From positions 848,501-912,500 of the forward strand of contig NZ_CP013023.1 in assembly GCF_001421015.2 (NCBI RefSeq): 64,000 bases of DNA, written 5' to 3'. The stretch is from Paenibacillus bovis (GTDB taxonomy: Bacteria; Bacillota; Bacilli; Paenibacillales; Paenibacillaceae). Below are positions 34,689 to 44,257 of this stretch, in pieces (the first letter of the stretch is position 1; every line of letters begins with the position of its first letter). The position numbers and the translations under genes are program-made. The notes under the pieces are model-generated. The model searched no databases. It was not told the origin of the DNA and saw nothing but the letters and a program-made list of their open reading frames with translations.

Positions 34689-36269
34689 TTGAACCATTAC
34701 GCCAGAAAAGCAGCACGTCTGTGTGCAGTGCTCTTACTGGGCATCGGCGTTGCAGCCTGCTCCACACAGGGAGAATCGGTGGAAGCAGAAGCGACAGCAG
34801 CGCCTGCAAAAGACAGCACAGGACCCGTCTATTATGTCGCTCCCGAAGGCAAAGACACCCAACCGGGCAGCCAGAGTGCGCCGTGGCAAACGATACAGCA
34901 TGCTGCCGACCAAGCGGCTCCGGGCAGTATGATCTATATTCGCGGCGGCGTGTACCATGAGAGGGTGGACATTCGCCGCTCCGGCTCGGCTGCAGCAGGT
35001 TATATTACATATGCCAGTTATCCGGGGGAGCAGGCCGTACTGGATGGCAAGGGGGTAAAAGTGGGCGGTCTGCAGGGACTTATCGACATTGCTGACGCCA
35101 GTTATATTCGTATCCAGGGACTGGAAGTGCGCAATTACAAAACGAATTCCCGCAATGCCGTGCCGGTCGGTATCTATGTGCATGGTAGCGGACAGAAGAT
35201 CCAGTTGACGGGCAATCATGTGCATCATATCGCCAATACAGCGACTCCCATTGGTCCGGATCTTACAGGTCGGGATGCGCACGGTATAGCGGTGTACGGC
35301 GACCAGGCACCGGCTGCGCTCAAGCAGGTAACTATCGACCATAACGAGCTGCATGATCTGGTACTGGGCAGCAGCGAATCACTGGTCGTGAATGGTAATG
35401 TAGACGGATTCGCAGTAACGAATAACCGGATTTATAACAGCGATAATATTGGCATCGACCTGATCGGATTCGAAGGCATAGCGCCGGACATAAAATACGA
35501 CCAGACCCGTAACGGTATAGTCCGCAGTAACCGTATTTATAATGTCTCCTCTAACCAGAACCCTTCGTATGGCCAAAAGCTGCCGAATCACAGCAACTCG
35601 GCAGGAGGCATCTATGTGGATGGAGGCAGGGACAGCATCATCGAACAGAACTATTCATACAATAATGATATCGGTATCGAGATCGCTTCCGAGCATGCGG
35701 GCAGGAGTACCAGCCGTATTAATGTGCGCAGCAATGTCATTTACCATAACCGTCAGACCGGAATTGCTATGGGCGGTTATGATGAAGAACGCGGCTCCAC
35801 AACGGATTCACAGATTGTGAATAATACGCTTTACCATAATGATACCCTGGGAGCTGGCAATGGACAGCTGCTGATCCAGTATGATACCCGGCGTAATGTG
35901 ATCCGCAATAATATGATGGTCGCCGGAGATTCGGGTGTGCTCATTTATAACGAATACACTCGTAATTCGGGCAATAAGGTCGATTATAATTTGTATTTCG
36001 CCGAGGATGGCATTACCCGCTCCAGTTGGATCTGGAAAGGCGAGGCATACAGCGGTCTGCAGGCGTATCGCAAAGGCAGCGGCAACGATCTCCATTCTCT
36101 TTTCGCTGATCCGCAATTTGTCGATGCCCAAAATGATGATTACCATCTGCAATCTTCCTCCCCGGCAGTAGACAGTGGATATGTTGATCCCGGAATGCGG
36201 AACAGCAAGGATATGGATGGACAGCCCCGAATCTCCGGTTCGGCCATAAATATCGGAGCCGATGAATAA
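34689..36269 (+). CDS. Lipoprotein with right-handed parallel beta-helix (pectate-lyase-like)
   Basis: The protein has 526 residues from TTG 34689, chosen because AGAGGAGGA lies seven bases upstream; the ATG at 34632 has none. The N-terminus is a lipoprotein signal (basic LNHYARKAAR, hydrophobic core, lipobox GVAAC). YYVAPEGKDTQPGSQSAPWQ opens a DUF1565/PL-type entry domain, followed by regular beta-helix rungs rich in N, G, I and V (VTIDHNELHDLVLG; GFAVTNNRIYNSDNIGIDLI). The tail (DSGYVDPG, INIGADE) is typical of surface beta-helix proteins. It may be a pectate lyase or another polysaccharide lyase or epimerase; catalytic residues cannot be fixed by eye. Surface-anchored. Confidence 0.8.
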   Translation: MNHYARKAARLCAVLLLGIGVAACSTQGESVEAEATAAPAKDSTGPVYYVAPEGKDTQPGSQSAPWQTIQHAADQAAPGSMIYIRGGVYHERVDIRRSGSAAAGYITYASYPGEQAVLDGKGVKVGGLQGLIDIADASYIRIQGLEVRNYKTNSRNAVPVGIYVHGSGQKIQLTGNHVHHIANTATPIGPDLTGRDAHGIAVYGDQAPAALKQVTIDHNELHDLVLGSSESLVVNGNVDGFAVTNNRIYNSDNIGIDLIGFEGIAPDIKYDQTRNGIVRSNRIYNVSSNQNPSYGQKLPNHSNSAGGIYVDGGRDSIIEQNYSYNNDIGIEIASEHAGRSTSRINVRSNVIYHNRQTGIAMGGYDEERGSTTDSQIVNNTLYHNDTLGAGNGQLLIQYDTRRNVIRNNMMVAGDSGVLIYNEYTRNSGNKVDYNLYFAEDGITRSSWIWKGEAYSGLQAYRKGSGNDLHSLFADPQFVDAQNDDYHLQSSSPAVDSGYVDPGMRNSKDMDGQPRISGSAINIGADE

Positions 36270-36283
36270 ACGAAATGTAACTG

Positions 36284-36348
36284 AAAAAGCCTGCTGTCTG
36301 TTCCGTGTGCTGAATCTTCTGGCACATGGAGCAGTCGGCAGGCTTTTT
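36284..36348 (+). terminator. Long-stem terminator after the beta-helix lipoprotein gene
   Basis: AAAAAGCCTGC (36284-36294) pairs with GCAGGCTTTTT (36338-36348). The stem continues inward through GTGTGC and GCACA with small mismatches. It can serve the convergent DUF1304 gene too. Confidence 0.85.
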
Positions 36349-36368
36349 GGTGTTTACAAATCTAATTA

Positions 36369-36728
36369 TTAATAACCCAGCCAAACTAGCAGCAGGGCAA
36401 TCAGCGCAGGCAGACCCTGCATGAGCCAGATTGACTTTTTGACACTCCAGCCACCGTACAGGGCAGCGACCAGGACGCAGCCGAGGAAAAAGAAAGCAAT
36501 CTGCCTGCTTACGTGATCGTCCGGATGCAGTAGCGACCAGATCAGACCTGCAGCCAGAAAGCCGTTATACAATCCCTGATTCGCCGCCATCGGACGGGTT
36601 ATTTGTGCCTGCTCGGATGTTGTGCCGAACGTCTTCATCACACGGGGGGTTGTCCAGAGGAACATTTCCATAATCAGAATATACAGATGTTCCAGCGCGA
36701 CGAGCGCGATCATAATACTGCCAAGCAT
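36369..36728 (-). CDS. DUF1304 family membrane protein
   Basis: The protein has 119 residues, ribosome binding site AAAAGGAG on the minus strand. Four transmembrane helices (about 2-22, 48-66, 73-93, 99-118). The segments ALEHLYILIMEMFLW and ANQGLYNGFLAAGL are characteristic of DUF1304 proteins. Function is not established. It is convergent with the lipoprotein gene and divergent from the FRG gene. Confidence 0.8.
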   Translation of the reverse strand: MLGSIMIALVALEHLYILIMEMFLWTTPRVMKTFGTTSEQAQITRPMAANQGLYNGFLAAGLIWSLLHPDDHVSRQIAFFFLGCVLVAALYGGWSVKKSIWLMQGLPALIALLLVWLGY

Positions 36729-37079
36729 CGATATTCACTCCTTTTCCAATAAAATTATTCATAGAGGAATGGATCAAGGTAAAATTTCAGTATGGATAAG
36801 CAAAAATAGCCATCCTCAGCTAAAAATTGTTGCAAGTTGTTTTAGGTTCTCTTATTCATATTGCATGTTCTCTGTTAGCTGAATTACATCTATCAGTGTA
36901 GCATACAGACAGCAGCAGACGAATAGCGAAATTGGATTTTCTCCTTTGACAGCAGGCCTGCCAGTTATTTTGAATACATCATATTATGTAAAAAAATACC
37001 TTTGGAGTTCATTAAAATGGTCCAAAGTAGTGTAATAAATAGAGAAGTCAAATACAAACATAAGTTGGAAGGTGTTGTT
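36729..37079. other. Divergent promoter region between DUF1304 and FRG genes
   Basis: About 350 bases, AT-rich, no gene. It must carry both promoters; I cannot place either with confidence. The ribosome binding site GGAAGGTG of the FRG gene is at 37067-37074. Confidence 0.35.
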
Positions 37080-37886
37080 TTGAAATCGATTGAGGATGGA
37101 GTAAGCGTCGCAGAAAGCTGGTTGGACCTCCATGAAGAACTGTTTAACTTTCCTCCTCATCCTGAACATGGCCGCTTTCATTCTCCATATGCCTACCGGG
37201 GAATGGATAGCGCTTCTTTTGATCTGAGTACCAGTCTGATGAGGATTGAAAATACAGGTATGGAGTCTCACCTTTTACGCAATTTTAAAAAATTCGCCCG
37301 TGCGTCACTCAAAGACGAACGCAATGACTGGGAGCTGCTGGCAGTCGCCCAGCACCATGGACTGCCTACGCGCATGCTGGACTGGTCGTTCTCGCCTTAT
37401 GTGGCGCTGCATTTTGCCACATCGGATCTGACCCGTTACCATGAGGACGGGGCTGTCTGGTGCCTGGATACCGATCAGGTACATGCTCATCTGCCGTCGG
37501 CATTGCGGCATCGACTGGCTGACGATGACCTGCTCGTATTTACGGTCGAACTGCTGGATGAACTGTTCCAGGATATGAGTGATTTTGAACAGTTAAAAGG
37601 CGATGATGACTTTGTCATCTGCCTGGACCCACCATCGATTGATGAGCGGATTGTGAACCAGTACGCTATGTTCACGATTATGAGCAACCGGGATCGCGGG
37701 CTGGATGACTGGCTCAAGCAGTACCCGGGACTGTACAAAAAGATTATTATCCCGGCTGAATTGAAGTTGGAAGTAAGAGACAAGCTGGATCAGGCCAATG
37801 TAAATGAACGGATCATCTATCCGGGTCTGCAGGGAATTAGTGCCTGGCTGAAGCGGCACTGTACCAATACACGTCTGATGCGGTAG
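37080..37886 (+). CDS. FRG domain protein
   Basis: The protein has 268 residues from TTG 37080 (GGAAGGTG at 37067-37074); an ATG at 37002 in frame has no such site. The domain name-giving motif appears as YAYRGMDSASFDL (Y in place of F), and the second family block is AQHHGLPTRMLDWSFSPYVA. FRG domains occur in phage-related, toxin-like and defence-associated proteins, and the biochemical activity is not settled. Here it stands alone and no antitoxin-like partner is seen. The C-terminal part (about 160-268) includes DPPSIDERIVNQYAMFTIM, often conserved after FRG cores. Confidence 0.8.
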   Translation: MKSIEDGVSVAESWLDLHEELFNFPPHPEHGRFHSPYAYRGMDSASFDLSTSLMRIENTGMESHLLRNFKKFARASLKDERNDWELLAVAQHHGLPTRMLDWSFSPYVALHFATSDLTRYHEDGAVWCLDTDQVHAHLPSALRHRLADDDLLVFTVELLDELFQDMSDFEQLKGDDDFVICLDPPSIDERIVNQYAMFTIMSNRDRGLDDWLKQYPGLYKKIIIPAELKLEVRDKLDQANVNERIIYPGLQGISAWLKRHCTNTRLMR

Positions 37887-38244
37887 GGCGTAGATCGATC
37901 ACTTTTTCGCCTGAAGATGAGGGGGAGTATCACTCATATCGCTATTGTCTTTATGTATCTCATCGATAGTCACATGTATGAATAGACACAAGACATACAC
38001 ACCCTATAGCATCTATATACCAAATAAAGCCGGATCACTGCTGCCTGTTCGTTGAACAGATCACAATGATCCGGCTTTTAGTTGACCTATAAAAAGACCT
38101 CTGACTATGAGGTTAACCAAGTATCTAAAAAGAGATACTCATAGCATAAATGCCTTCTCACGATGCGAGAGCCGTTAGGGTTGAGCACAATGACCAATAA
38201 TCCTGAGCAGCCGGCGAAGCGATAAAACCGATTTTGCTGCGAAT
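37887..38244. other. Intergenic region between convergent genes
   Basis: Holds a strong terminator at 38026-38080; otherwise no gene or motif is recognised. Confidence 0.4.
38026..38080 (+). terminator. Rho-independent terminator after the FRG gene
   Basis: AAAGCCGGATCA (38026-38037) pairs perfectly with TGATCCGGCTTT (38067-38078), with a second small hairpin TGTTCGTTGAACA in the loop. Confidence 0.85.
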
Positions 38245-38808
38245 TTATCTCTGCGGCTGTTCCGCCAATACCTTGTTCACCAGATCACTCATGCCTTCCC
38301 ATGAATCCTTCATCAGAAAGTCCTGCTGCAGCGGCAGATTCCATGGACGCGGAATACCGATCGTACGCTTGCCGGCTTCACGGGCTGCCAGCAGATTATG
38401 CGGTCCATCGTCGATCAGCACATCGAATTCCAGCAGATATTTACGCTTGGCGACAAAGAAATTCTCATACGGAATAAAAGGCAGATGCTGCTGCAGCCAT
38501 CTCCATTTCTCCGGCACCGACGAAGGGCGGGCAGCGGTAACGACGATCAGATCATGCTGCTCATGAATCCGGCGCATTTCTTCCACCGTATGTTCGTCGA
38601 AAATCTCCAACTCTTCATACAGCCCTGGTCTGCCGAAAAAGACTTCCTCCGAGCATTCATGATGCCAGATCCGGCTCAGATCAAAGTTGATAATCTGCTC
38701 CATCGTCAGCGGCAGATCTGGGTAGAGCGCATTGTGATAATGAATGGCTTTGGGAAGAAGATGACAGATCGTATCATCCATATCGACAGCTACAATTTTG
38801 CGGTTCAT
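38245..38808 (-). CDS. 5'(3')-deoxyribonucleotidase-like HAD phosphatase
   Basis: The protein has 187 residues. HAD motif I is VDMDDTICHL (residues 8-17) with the two catalytic Asp. Motif II is VVTAARP, and motif IV is DVLIDDGPHNLL. Size and motifs fit the NT5C family (B. subtilis YqfW-like), which removes phosphate from deoxyribonucleotides. Upstream on the same strand lies uridine kinase, so both act on nucleotide salvage, but a terminator separates them. Ribosome binding site AGGAGA precedes the start. Confidence 0.85.
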   Translation of the reverse strand: MNRKIVAVDMDDTICHLLPKAIHYHNALYPDLPLTMEQIINFDLSRIWHHECSEEVFFGRPGLYEELEIFDEHTVEEMRRIHEQHDLIVVTAARPSSVPEKWRWLQQHLPFIPYENFFVAKRKYLLEFDVLIDDGPHNLLAAREAGKRTIGIPRPWNLPLQQDFLMKDSWEGMSDLVNKVLAEQPQR

Positions 38809-38831
38809 CGGGTATCGTTCTCTCCTTATGC

Positions 38832-38866
38832 AAAAAGCTGCCGGGCCTTTGCCCGGACAGCTTTTA
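38832..38866 (-). terminator. Terminator after uridine kinase
   Basis: AAAAAGCTGCCGGGC (38832-38846) pairs with GCCCGGACAGCTTTTA (38851-38866, small mismatch). In minus-strand reading the T run follows udk. Confidence 0.85.
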
Positions 38867-38889
38867 TACGATATGCAATCAATTGGTAA

Positions 38890-39528
38890 TTACAGCGTGC
38901 CCCATTTGCGGTCGCCGTTCAGGTATTTCTCGGTCAGAATCGACAGCAGTTGAATACCTACTTCGTTATGTCCGCCCTCCGGAATGATCAGATCGGCGTA
39001 TTTTTTGGAAGGTTCAATAAAGGCTTCGTGCATCGGTTTGACTGTCGTCATGTACTGCTGGTGAATCGATTGAATACTGCGTCCGCGTTCTTCGATATCG
39101 CGCAGCACACGGCGCAAAATACGCACATCCGGATCGGTATCCACGAATACCTTGATATCCAATTGTTCGCGCAGCTTCTCGTCAGACAGTACGTGAAGTC
39201 CTTCGATAATAACAATATTGTTGGGCTGAAGTTCCAGCGTCTGGTCGGTAAAACGGGCATGCATCGTAAAATTATAGACTGGTGCATGAGCGACTTTGCC
39301 TTGCTTGAGTTCTTCCAGGTGCTGAATCAGCAGTTCGTTATCAAAAGCGAAAGGATGATCGTAGTTGATCAGGGCCCGTTCTTCCAGATTCAGATGCGTG
39401 TGATCTTTATAGTAATTGTCCTGAGAGATGAAAGTAACTGCTTTTCTCGTTCCCATACGTTCGATGACGGAGCGGGCGACGGTTGTTTTGCCTGAGCCGG
39501 TACCACCGGCAATACCAATAATGAGCAT
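38890..39528 (-). CDS. udk: Uridine kinase
   Basis: The protein has 212 residues, standard for Udk. Walker A GGTGSGKT is at 8-15, and the nucleoside-site text SQDNYYKD, NYDHPFAFD and HAPVYNFTMHAR matches uridine/cytidine kinases, as does IVIIEGLHVLSD. It phosphorylates uridine and cytidine to monophosphates in salvage. A short 20-base gap separates its stop from the terminator. It is transcribed away from the MHYT kinase gene. Confidence 0.96.
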   Translation of the reverse strand: MLIIGIAGGTGSGKTTVARSVIERMGTRKAVTFISQDNYYKDHTHLNLEERALINYDHPFAFDNELLIQHLEELKQGKVAHAPVYNFTMHARFTDQTLELQPNNIVIIEGLHVLSDEKLREQLDIKVFVDTDPDVRILRRVLRDIEERGRSIQSIHQQYMTTVKPMHEAFIEPSKKYADLIIPEGGHNEVGIQLLSILTEKYLNGDRKWGTL

Positions 39529-39957
39529 GGCGTTTGAATAAACCTCCCTAAAGTTAGAAACACAGTATAATTCAGCGTCAGAACCAACGCATTATGAAAT
39601 CAAAATATTTGTACAGGACGAACATGAAGTTTGCACAGCAAAATGGGTGTATCTTTCACCACCCGACAAGTATCCGTGTCATACCAACAACATTCATATA
39701 GGCTTAACAAAATCAATGATCTCTTCTAATATTTTAGGATAGCATAGCTCTGAAAAATTTTCACCTGATTTCATAGAGTTGACGCATGAAATATGCGAAA
39801 AATATAAATTTGGGCGGAAGACATTTACAATTCATCCCAAAATGTATTGAGTATTTCGAAGTTTAGGTTAAATTAATCTTATATAACACTCATCTATATC
39901 TATACACAAAACCTATAGTAGAACGCTGTCTATCAACGTTGAGGAAGGAACATGCAT
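39529..39957. other. Divergent intergenic region between udk and the MHYT kinase gene
   Basis: About 430 bases, AT-rich toward the right. No gene found. The ribosome binding site AGGAAGGA at 39942-39949 serves the kinase gene. No clear operator is recognised. Confidence 0.4.
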
Positions 39958-41868
39958 ATGACAGAATTGCAGGGAAACTATAATATTCCGCTTGTTCTAC
40001 TTTCGTTGTTTATCTCCTTTTTTGCTTCCTATTGTGCACTCTATATATATGAGCGGGTTCTGATACTTCATGGACGTTCACGGCTGATCTGGATTGTATT
40101 CGGATCGGCTATTATGGGACTCGGCATCTGGTCGATGCATTTTATCGGAATTCTCGCCTATAATCTGCCGGCCGATGTACATTATAATCCCTTCTGGCTG
40201 CTGACCTCGATGCTGCTGCCTATTATCGCGGTACTGGCTGCCTTTTGGATGATCAGTGTCGATTTTATGAAAACGAGCAGTCTGCTTATGGGTTCGCTGT
40301 GGATGGGATTTGCGATTGTAGCCATGCATTTTACCGGTATGGCGGCCATGGATATGCCGTTTCAGCAGCATTATAACGGCTGGATGGTGGGTCTATCGGT
40401 AATGATCGCCTGGAGTGCCTCGTTTGCCGCACTCAAAATCTCGGCGCGTCATCGCCATCAGGAGCAGACGATCAGCCGTAAAGCTAAGCTGCTCATGTCC
40501 CTGCTGCTGGGCAGTGCGATAGCCGGGATGCACTATACGGGAATGAGTGCTCTCCATATTCATAATATGTATCCTTTGCCGGTAGAGCATCCGGTTCAAG
40601 AGACTAACGAATATACACTGGCAATCATGATTGGCGGGGCGATGCTGCTGATTCTGGTATTGCTGATGATCAGTCAGATTCTGGACAAACGCTTTGCATT
40701 CCGGCAGGCACAGATCAATCAGCGCCGGTACGATTCGATATTTGAACATAATCCGGATGTGGTGCTGCTGTTTAACCGCAGTGGAGAGCTGCTGCGTGCG
40801 AATCCGGCAGCAGAGAAAATTATGGGTTATACGATGGATGAATTGAAAAGGGTTTCTTTTACCGACATGATTATAGAGCCATATAATGATATGATCCGGG
40901 ACTCCTTTCGTGATGCACTCCATGGAATCTCCCATACGGTCGAATTTATGCTCCGTCACCGGGATGGACAGGAGATGTGGCTGAGTTCGACGATGGTTCC
41001 CTGGGTAGAAAGTGACGGGGTAAAAGATATTTATACCATTTCCAAAGACATTACCAGCCGCAAGCAGGCAGAATACGATCTGCTGCATACCAAGCAGGAG
41101 CTGGAAGAAGCGCTGCGCGTCAAAGGTGATTTTCTGGCGATGATGAGTCATGAACTGCGTACTCCGCTGAATGGCGTACTCGGTATGAGCGATGTGCTGC
41201 TGGAGATGGACCTGAACGAAGAGCAAAAGGAATTTGTCGGTCATATTCATCATAGTGGAACTGTGCTGCTGCATGTGATCAATGAAGTGCTGGATTATTC
41301 CAAGCTGGAAGCCGGTAAAATGAGTCTGGCACGCGAGCCGTTCAGTATCCGGCAGCTGCTGGAAGAAACGTCCGGCCTGTTCAGTACACAGGTTCGGCAG
41401 AAGAATCTGGAACTGGATTTCTCGTCGGATGATTCTATTCCCGATGTAGTACTCGGCGATGAGCAGCGTATCCGCCAGGTGCTGATTAATCTGATCAGTA
41501 ATGCGGTGAAATTTACGTTCGAGGGTGGTATTCGTATGGGGGTTCATGCGGCACCTGCAGCCTCGGACGCTGCGGAAGAGCCGGTCTGGCAGTTTAATTT
41601 TACTGTGCAGGATACCGGAATTGGAATAAGCGAGGAAGATCAGCAGCGTCTGTTCCAGCCCTTTTACCAGATTGATTCCAAAATCAACCGTACGTATGAA
41701 GGAACCGGACTGGGACTCGCTATCTGCAAAAATCTGATTGAGCTGATGGATGGGGAGATCGGCGTCCGTTCTGCCGAAGGAAAAGGCTCGCTGTTTTACT
41801 TTATTATTCCGATGAAGCGGTATGAAGATCAGCATCATGATCTGCTGTGGGCAGAGAACCTGGGATAA
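39958..41868 (+). CDS. MHYT-PAS sensor histidine kinase
   Basis: The protein has 636 residues from ATG 39958, which is better spaced from AGGAAGGA than ATG 39952. The N-terminal seven-helix MHYT domain carries three repeats of the motif (MHFIG, MHFTGM, MHYTGM) whose His and Met residues are proposed to bind copper and sense a diatomic gas. A PAS domain follows (about 258-375), then a linker helix and a HisKA/HATPase core: H398 in [12 protein letters not shown] box [12 protein letters not shown] boxes DTGIGIS and GTGLGLA. It is membrane-bound. No response regulator is adjacent and no receiver domain is fused, so its partner lies elsewhere. Confidence 0.92.
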   Translation: MTELQGNYNIPLVLLSLFISFFASYCALYIYERVLILHGRSRLIWIVFGSAIMGLGIWSMHFIGILAYNLPADVHYNPFWLLTSMLLPIIAVLAAFWMISVDFMKTSSLLMGSLWMGFAIVAMHFTGMAAMDMPFQQHYNGWMVGLSVMIAWSASFAALKISARHRHQEQTISRKAKLLMSLLLGSAIAGMHYTGMSALHIHNMYPLPVEHPVQETNEYTLAIMIGGAMLLILVLLMISQILDKRFAFRQAQINQRRYDSIFEHNPDVVLLFNRSGELLRANPAAEKIMGYTMDELKRVSFTDMIIEPYNDMIRDSFRDALHGISHTVEFMLRHRDGQEMWLSSTMVPWVESDGVKDIYTISKDITSRKQAEYDLLHTKQELEEALRVKGDFLAMMSHELRTPLNGVLGMSDVLLEMDLNEEQKEFVGHIHHSGTVLLHVINEVLDYSKLEAGKMSLAREPFSIRQLLEETSGLFSTQVRQKNLELDFSSDDSIPDVVLGDEQRIRQVLINLISNAVKFTFEGGIRMGVHAAPAASDAAEEPVWQFNFTVQDTGIGISEEDQQRLFQPFYQIDSKINRTYEGTGLGLAICKNLIELMDGEIGVRSAEGKGSLFYFIIPMKRYEDQHHDLLWAENLG

Positions 41869-42016
41869 CCCTTATGCACCCAAGAGGATACGTACCTCAA
41901 AAAAGATTTCGCTGCTGTTACTCCGGCTGCAACAAGTGTACTCCAGAAGTAATTCGCTGTAGGGATAAGCTACAACAGGCATTTGCGACACTGACCAAGC
42001 TGCGCCGTTTTGCATT

Positions 42017-42553
42017 TTAGAAAAAGGCCATACCCAGTACAGCAGAACCGGCAATAACGAGCAGCGGATGGGTTTTGTATTTTACAATCGCTATAAAGGC
42101 AGCTGCCCCGATCAATAGAACCAGCCAGTTCGACGGCTGCAGCAGGGACGACCAGCCGCTGGCGAATCCGAAATGAAGTGCTGCGTAGATAATCAGGCCG
42201 GTAATAATCGGACGCAGTCCATAAAAGGATGATTTGACCGCTGGGTTGCTGTTGATTTTGTAGAAAAAGCTGGCGATTAGCACCACCAGCACCAGCGAAG
42301 GCAGCACAATACCAGTAGTAGCAGCAAATGCGCCGCCAACACCGGCTGCCTGATACCCGATCAATGTTGCACTATTGGTCGCAATCGGACCCGGAGACAT
42401 GCCTGCCAGCGATACGGTCTGCTGGAAGTGCTCCGGTGTCAGCCAGCCATAACGCTGGGATTCATGCTGGATCATCGGGATGACCGCATAACCGCCGCCA
42501 AAAGAAACAAAGCCTATTTTGAGAAAAGAGATAAACAGCTGCCACAGAATCAC
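42017..42553 (-). CDS. Chromate transporter, short-chain CHR protein (second of pair)
   Basis: The protein has 178 residues with six hydrophobic segments. CHR family motifs are SFGGGYAVIPMI near the N-terminus and LAGMSPGPIATN. Short CHR proteins act in pairs as heteromers, as B. subtilis YwrA/YwrB do, and export chromate or related anions. Twelve bases separate it from the upstream partner on the same strand; AAGGAGG precedes its start. Confidence 0.88.
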   Translation of the reverse strand: MILWQLFISFLKIGFVSFGGGYAVIPMIQHESQRYGWLTPEHFQQTVSLAGMSPGPIATNSATLIGYQAAGVGGAFAATTGIVLPSLVLVVLIASFFYKINSNPAVKSSFYGLRPIITGLIIYAALHFGFASGWSSLLQPSNWLVLLIGAAAFIAIVKYKTHPLLVIAGSAVLGMAFF

Positions 42554-42565
42554 CGGAGCACCTCC

Positions 42566-43201
42566 TTAAATATAATATTCAATCTGTGCCTGTCGATCCT
42601 GGTCGGCAGGTCTTTCTTTTTCTGTTCGTGTATTCAGTCCCATATGCTTTTTGACACGGATAATCAGAATACCCAGCAGCAGACCACACAGAATGAGAAT
42701 TACGGGATTCAGACCGGTCACCAGCAGCAGGATTAGCGCCCCGGCTGCTACTGCAATCGTCGTCCGGTCGAACAGTGCGTTTTTGCCCATACGATAGGCA
42801 GCGACTGCGATCAGACCGATCACAGCGCCTTTGATTCCCTGAAAAGCCGCCTGTACCTTGTGCAGATCACCGAATCGGGAATAGAACATACTGATCGCGA
42901 AAACAATAAAAAAGGTAGGGAAAGTAATGCCGAGCAGCGCTGCAACAGCACCGGGAATACGCCCCATCCGATAGCCGATAAAGGTGGAAGCATTCACGCC
43001 CACACCGCCTGGTGCCGAGCCTGCAAGCGACAGCAGCTCATCCAGCTCCTGTTCGCTGATCCAGCTGCGCTTGTGGACGATCTCGCGCTCAATCATCGGA
43101 ATCATGGCATAACCACCGCCAAAAGTAGCAGGGCCTATTTTGAAAAAAACAAGAAATAACTCCAGTAGTGTCTTCAGTTGATGTCTATAGGATGTTTTCA
43201 T
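42566..43201 (-). CDS. Chromate transporter, short-chain CHR protein (first of pair)
   Basis: The protein has 211 residues. The same CHR motifs appear in variant form: ATFGGGYAMIPMIEREIV and LAGSAPGGVGVN. Six hydrophobic segments are followed by a charged C-terminal tail (about 185-211). It is co-transcribed with the following 178-residue CHR gene. AAAGGAG lies upstream of its start. Actual anion specificity is not shown by sequence. Confidence 0.88.
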   Translation of the reverse strand: MKTSYRHQLKTLLELFLVFFKIGPATFGGGYAMIPMIEREIVHKRSWISEQELDELLSLAGSAPGGVGVNASTFIGYRMGRIPGAVAALLGITFPTFFIVFAISMFYSRFGDLHKVQAAFQGIKGAVIGLIAVAAYRMGKNALFDRTTIAVAAGALILLLVTGLNPVILILCGLLLGILIIRVKKHMGLNTRTEKERPADQDRQAQIEYYI

Positions 43202-43607
43202 AACCGTCTCCTTTGTTCACTCTTCCCAGTATATCATCTTTTAACCAAAATGAAATTAACTTTGGATAAAGGAGAATAAATAACATAGGGATTAAGTGAA
43301 AAAGTGCTGATTTTGCTTTTATAAAGATAATCTGGAGATAAATCTATTAAAAAAGAAGCAAGGATAAGTGAATATCTACCTGTGCAATAGATGAAATATG
43401 TAAATAAACAGCGACTTTATGCTATTTTGGATAAAAGTGTGGAATATATTCAACTCCGTCGATCTATTTATCAATAGACACGATTCATGCTGTTATATGT
43501 GCTTCTTCTGGTGTGTTTGACAGAGCAATTGCCACCCTTATATGATTAATTGATACCAGAGCCTGTCATATATACAGAGGTGCAGGCAGCCAAGGAGGTA
43601 GTAAACC
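43202..43607. other. AT-rich divergent intergenic region
   Basis: About 400 bases between the chr pair and the EIIA gene. No gene found. It must hold two divergent promoters. AAGGAGGT before 43608 is the EIIA ribosome binding site. Confidence 0.4.
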
Positions 43608-44099
43608 ATGCTATCATTTTTCAAAAAAAACAAGACACAGACTATAGACATTCCTGCTCCTATTACAGGGAAGGCAGTCGATCTGTCCCATGTACCAGAC
43701 CCTGCTTTTGCCCAGAAAATGATGGGTCAGGGAATCGCTATTGAGCCATCCGAAGGTAAAGTATATGCTCCATTCGATGGAAATGTGGCGCAGATGTTCA
43801 AAACCAAACATGCGATCATGCTGGAGCACAGCTCTGGTGTACAGATGCTGATCCACGTCGGTGTTGATACCGTTTCTCTCAAAGGGGAAGGCTTCCAAGC
43901 TCACGTTGCCACAGGCGATTCGGTCAAAAAAGGCCAGCTGTTGCTGGAATTTGATATTGCCCAGATCCAGGCTGCAGGCTATCCGGTCATCACACCGGTC
44001 ATTATTCCCGATGGTCAGGATGCCCTTCAGGGAGTGGAAGAGTATACCGGCAGCGTCACTGCTGCACAGGACAAAGTGCTGACCATTACCGTCTCCTGA
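43608..44099 (+). CDS. Stand-alone PTS glucose-type EIIA protein
   Basis: The protein has 163 residues, the length of Crr/EIIA-Glc. The active-site pair is visible: H68 in KTKHAIML and H83 in LIHVGVDTV, the phosphorylated His. Other family text is PITGKAVDLSHVPDPAFAQK and GEGFQAHVATGD. No EIIB or EIIC gene is nearby, so it may be a regulatory or shared EIIA, like B. subtilis YpqE, which also lies near msr genes. It has its own terminator, and msrA follows. Confidence 0.9.
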   Translation: MLSFFKKNKTQTIDIPAPITGKAVDLSHVPDPAFAQKMMGQGIAIEPSEGKVYAPFDGNVAQMFKTKHAIMLEHSSGVQMLIHVGVDTVSLKGEGFQAHVATGDSVKKGQLLLEFDIAQIQAAGYPVITPVIIPDGQDALQGVEEYTGSVTAAQDKVLTITVS

Positions 44100-44141
44100 T
44101 CGCGTATACCTAACACCTACAATGTACAAACGAACAAAAGC

Positions 44142-44188
44142 AAAGAGCAAGTGCCGCTTCCTGATGCAGGCGCACTTGCTCTTTTTTG
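44142..44188 (+). terminator. Rho-independent terminator after EIIA
   Basis: AAAGAGCAAGTGC (44142-44154) pairs with GCACTTGCTCTTT (44172-44184), followed by more T. Confidence 0.9.
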
Positions 44189-44257
44189 TACAATACTATC
44201 CGAAGAAACGATCAGCGGACTGTATAATAGTTGAATAGATAGAGAGGAGGGATAGCT

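Noticed and set aside
40393-41838. 481-codon minus-strand frame opposite the MHYT kinase
   Set aside because: Antisense shadow; the plus-strand frame carries all kinase and MHYT motifs.
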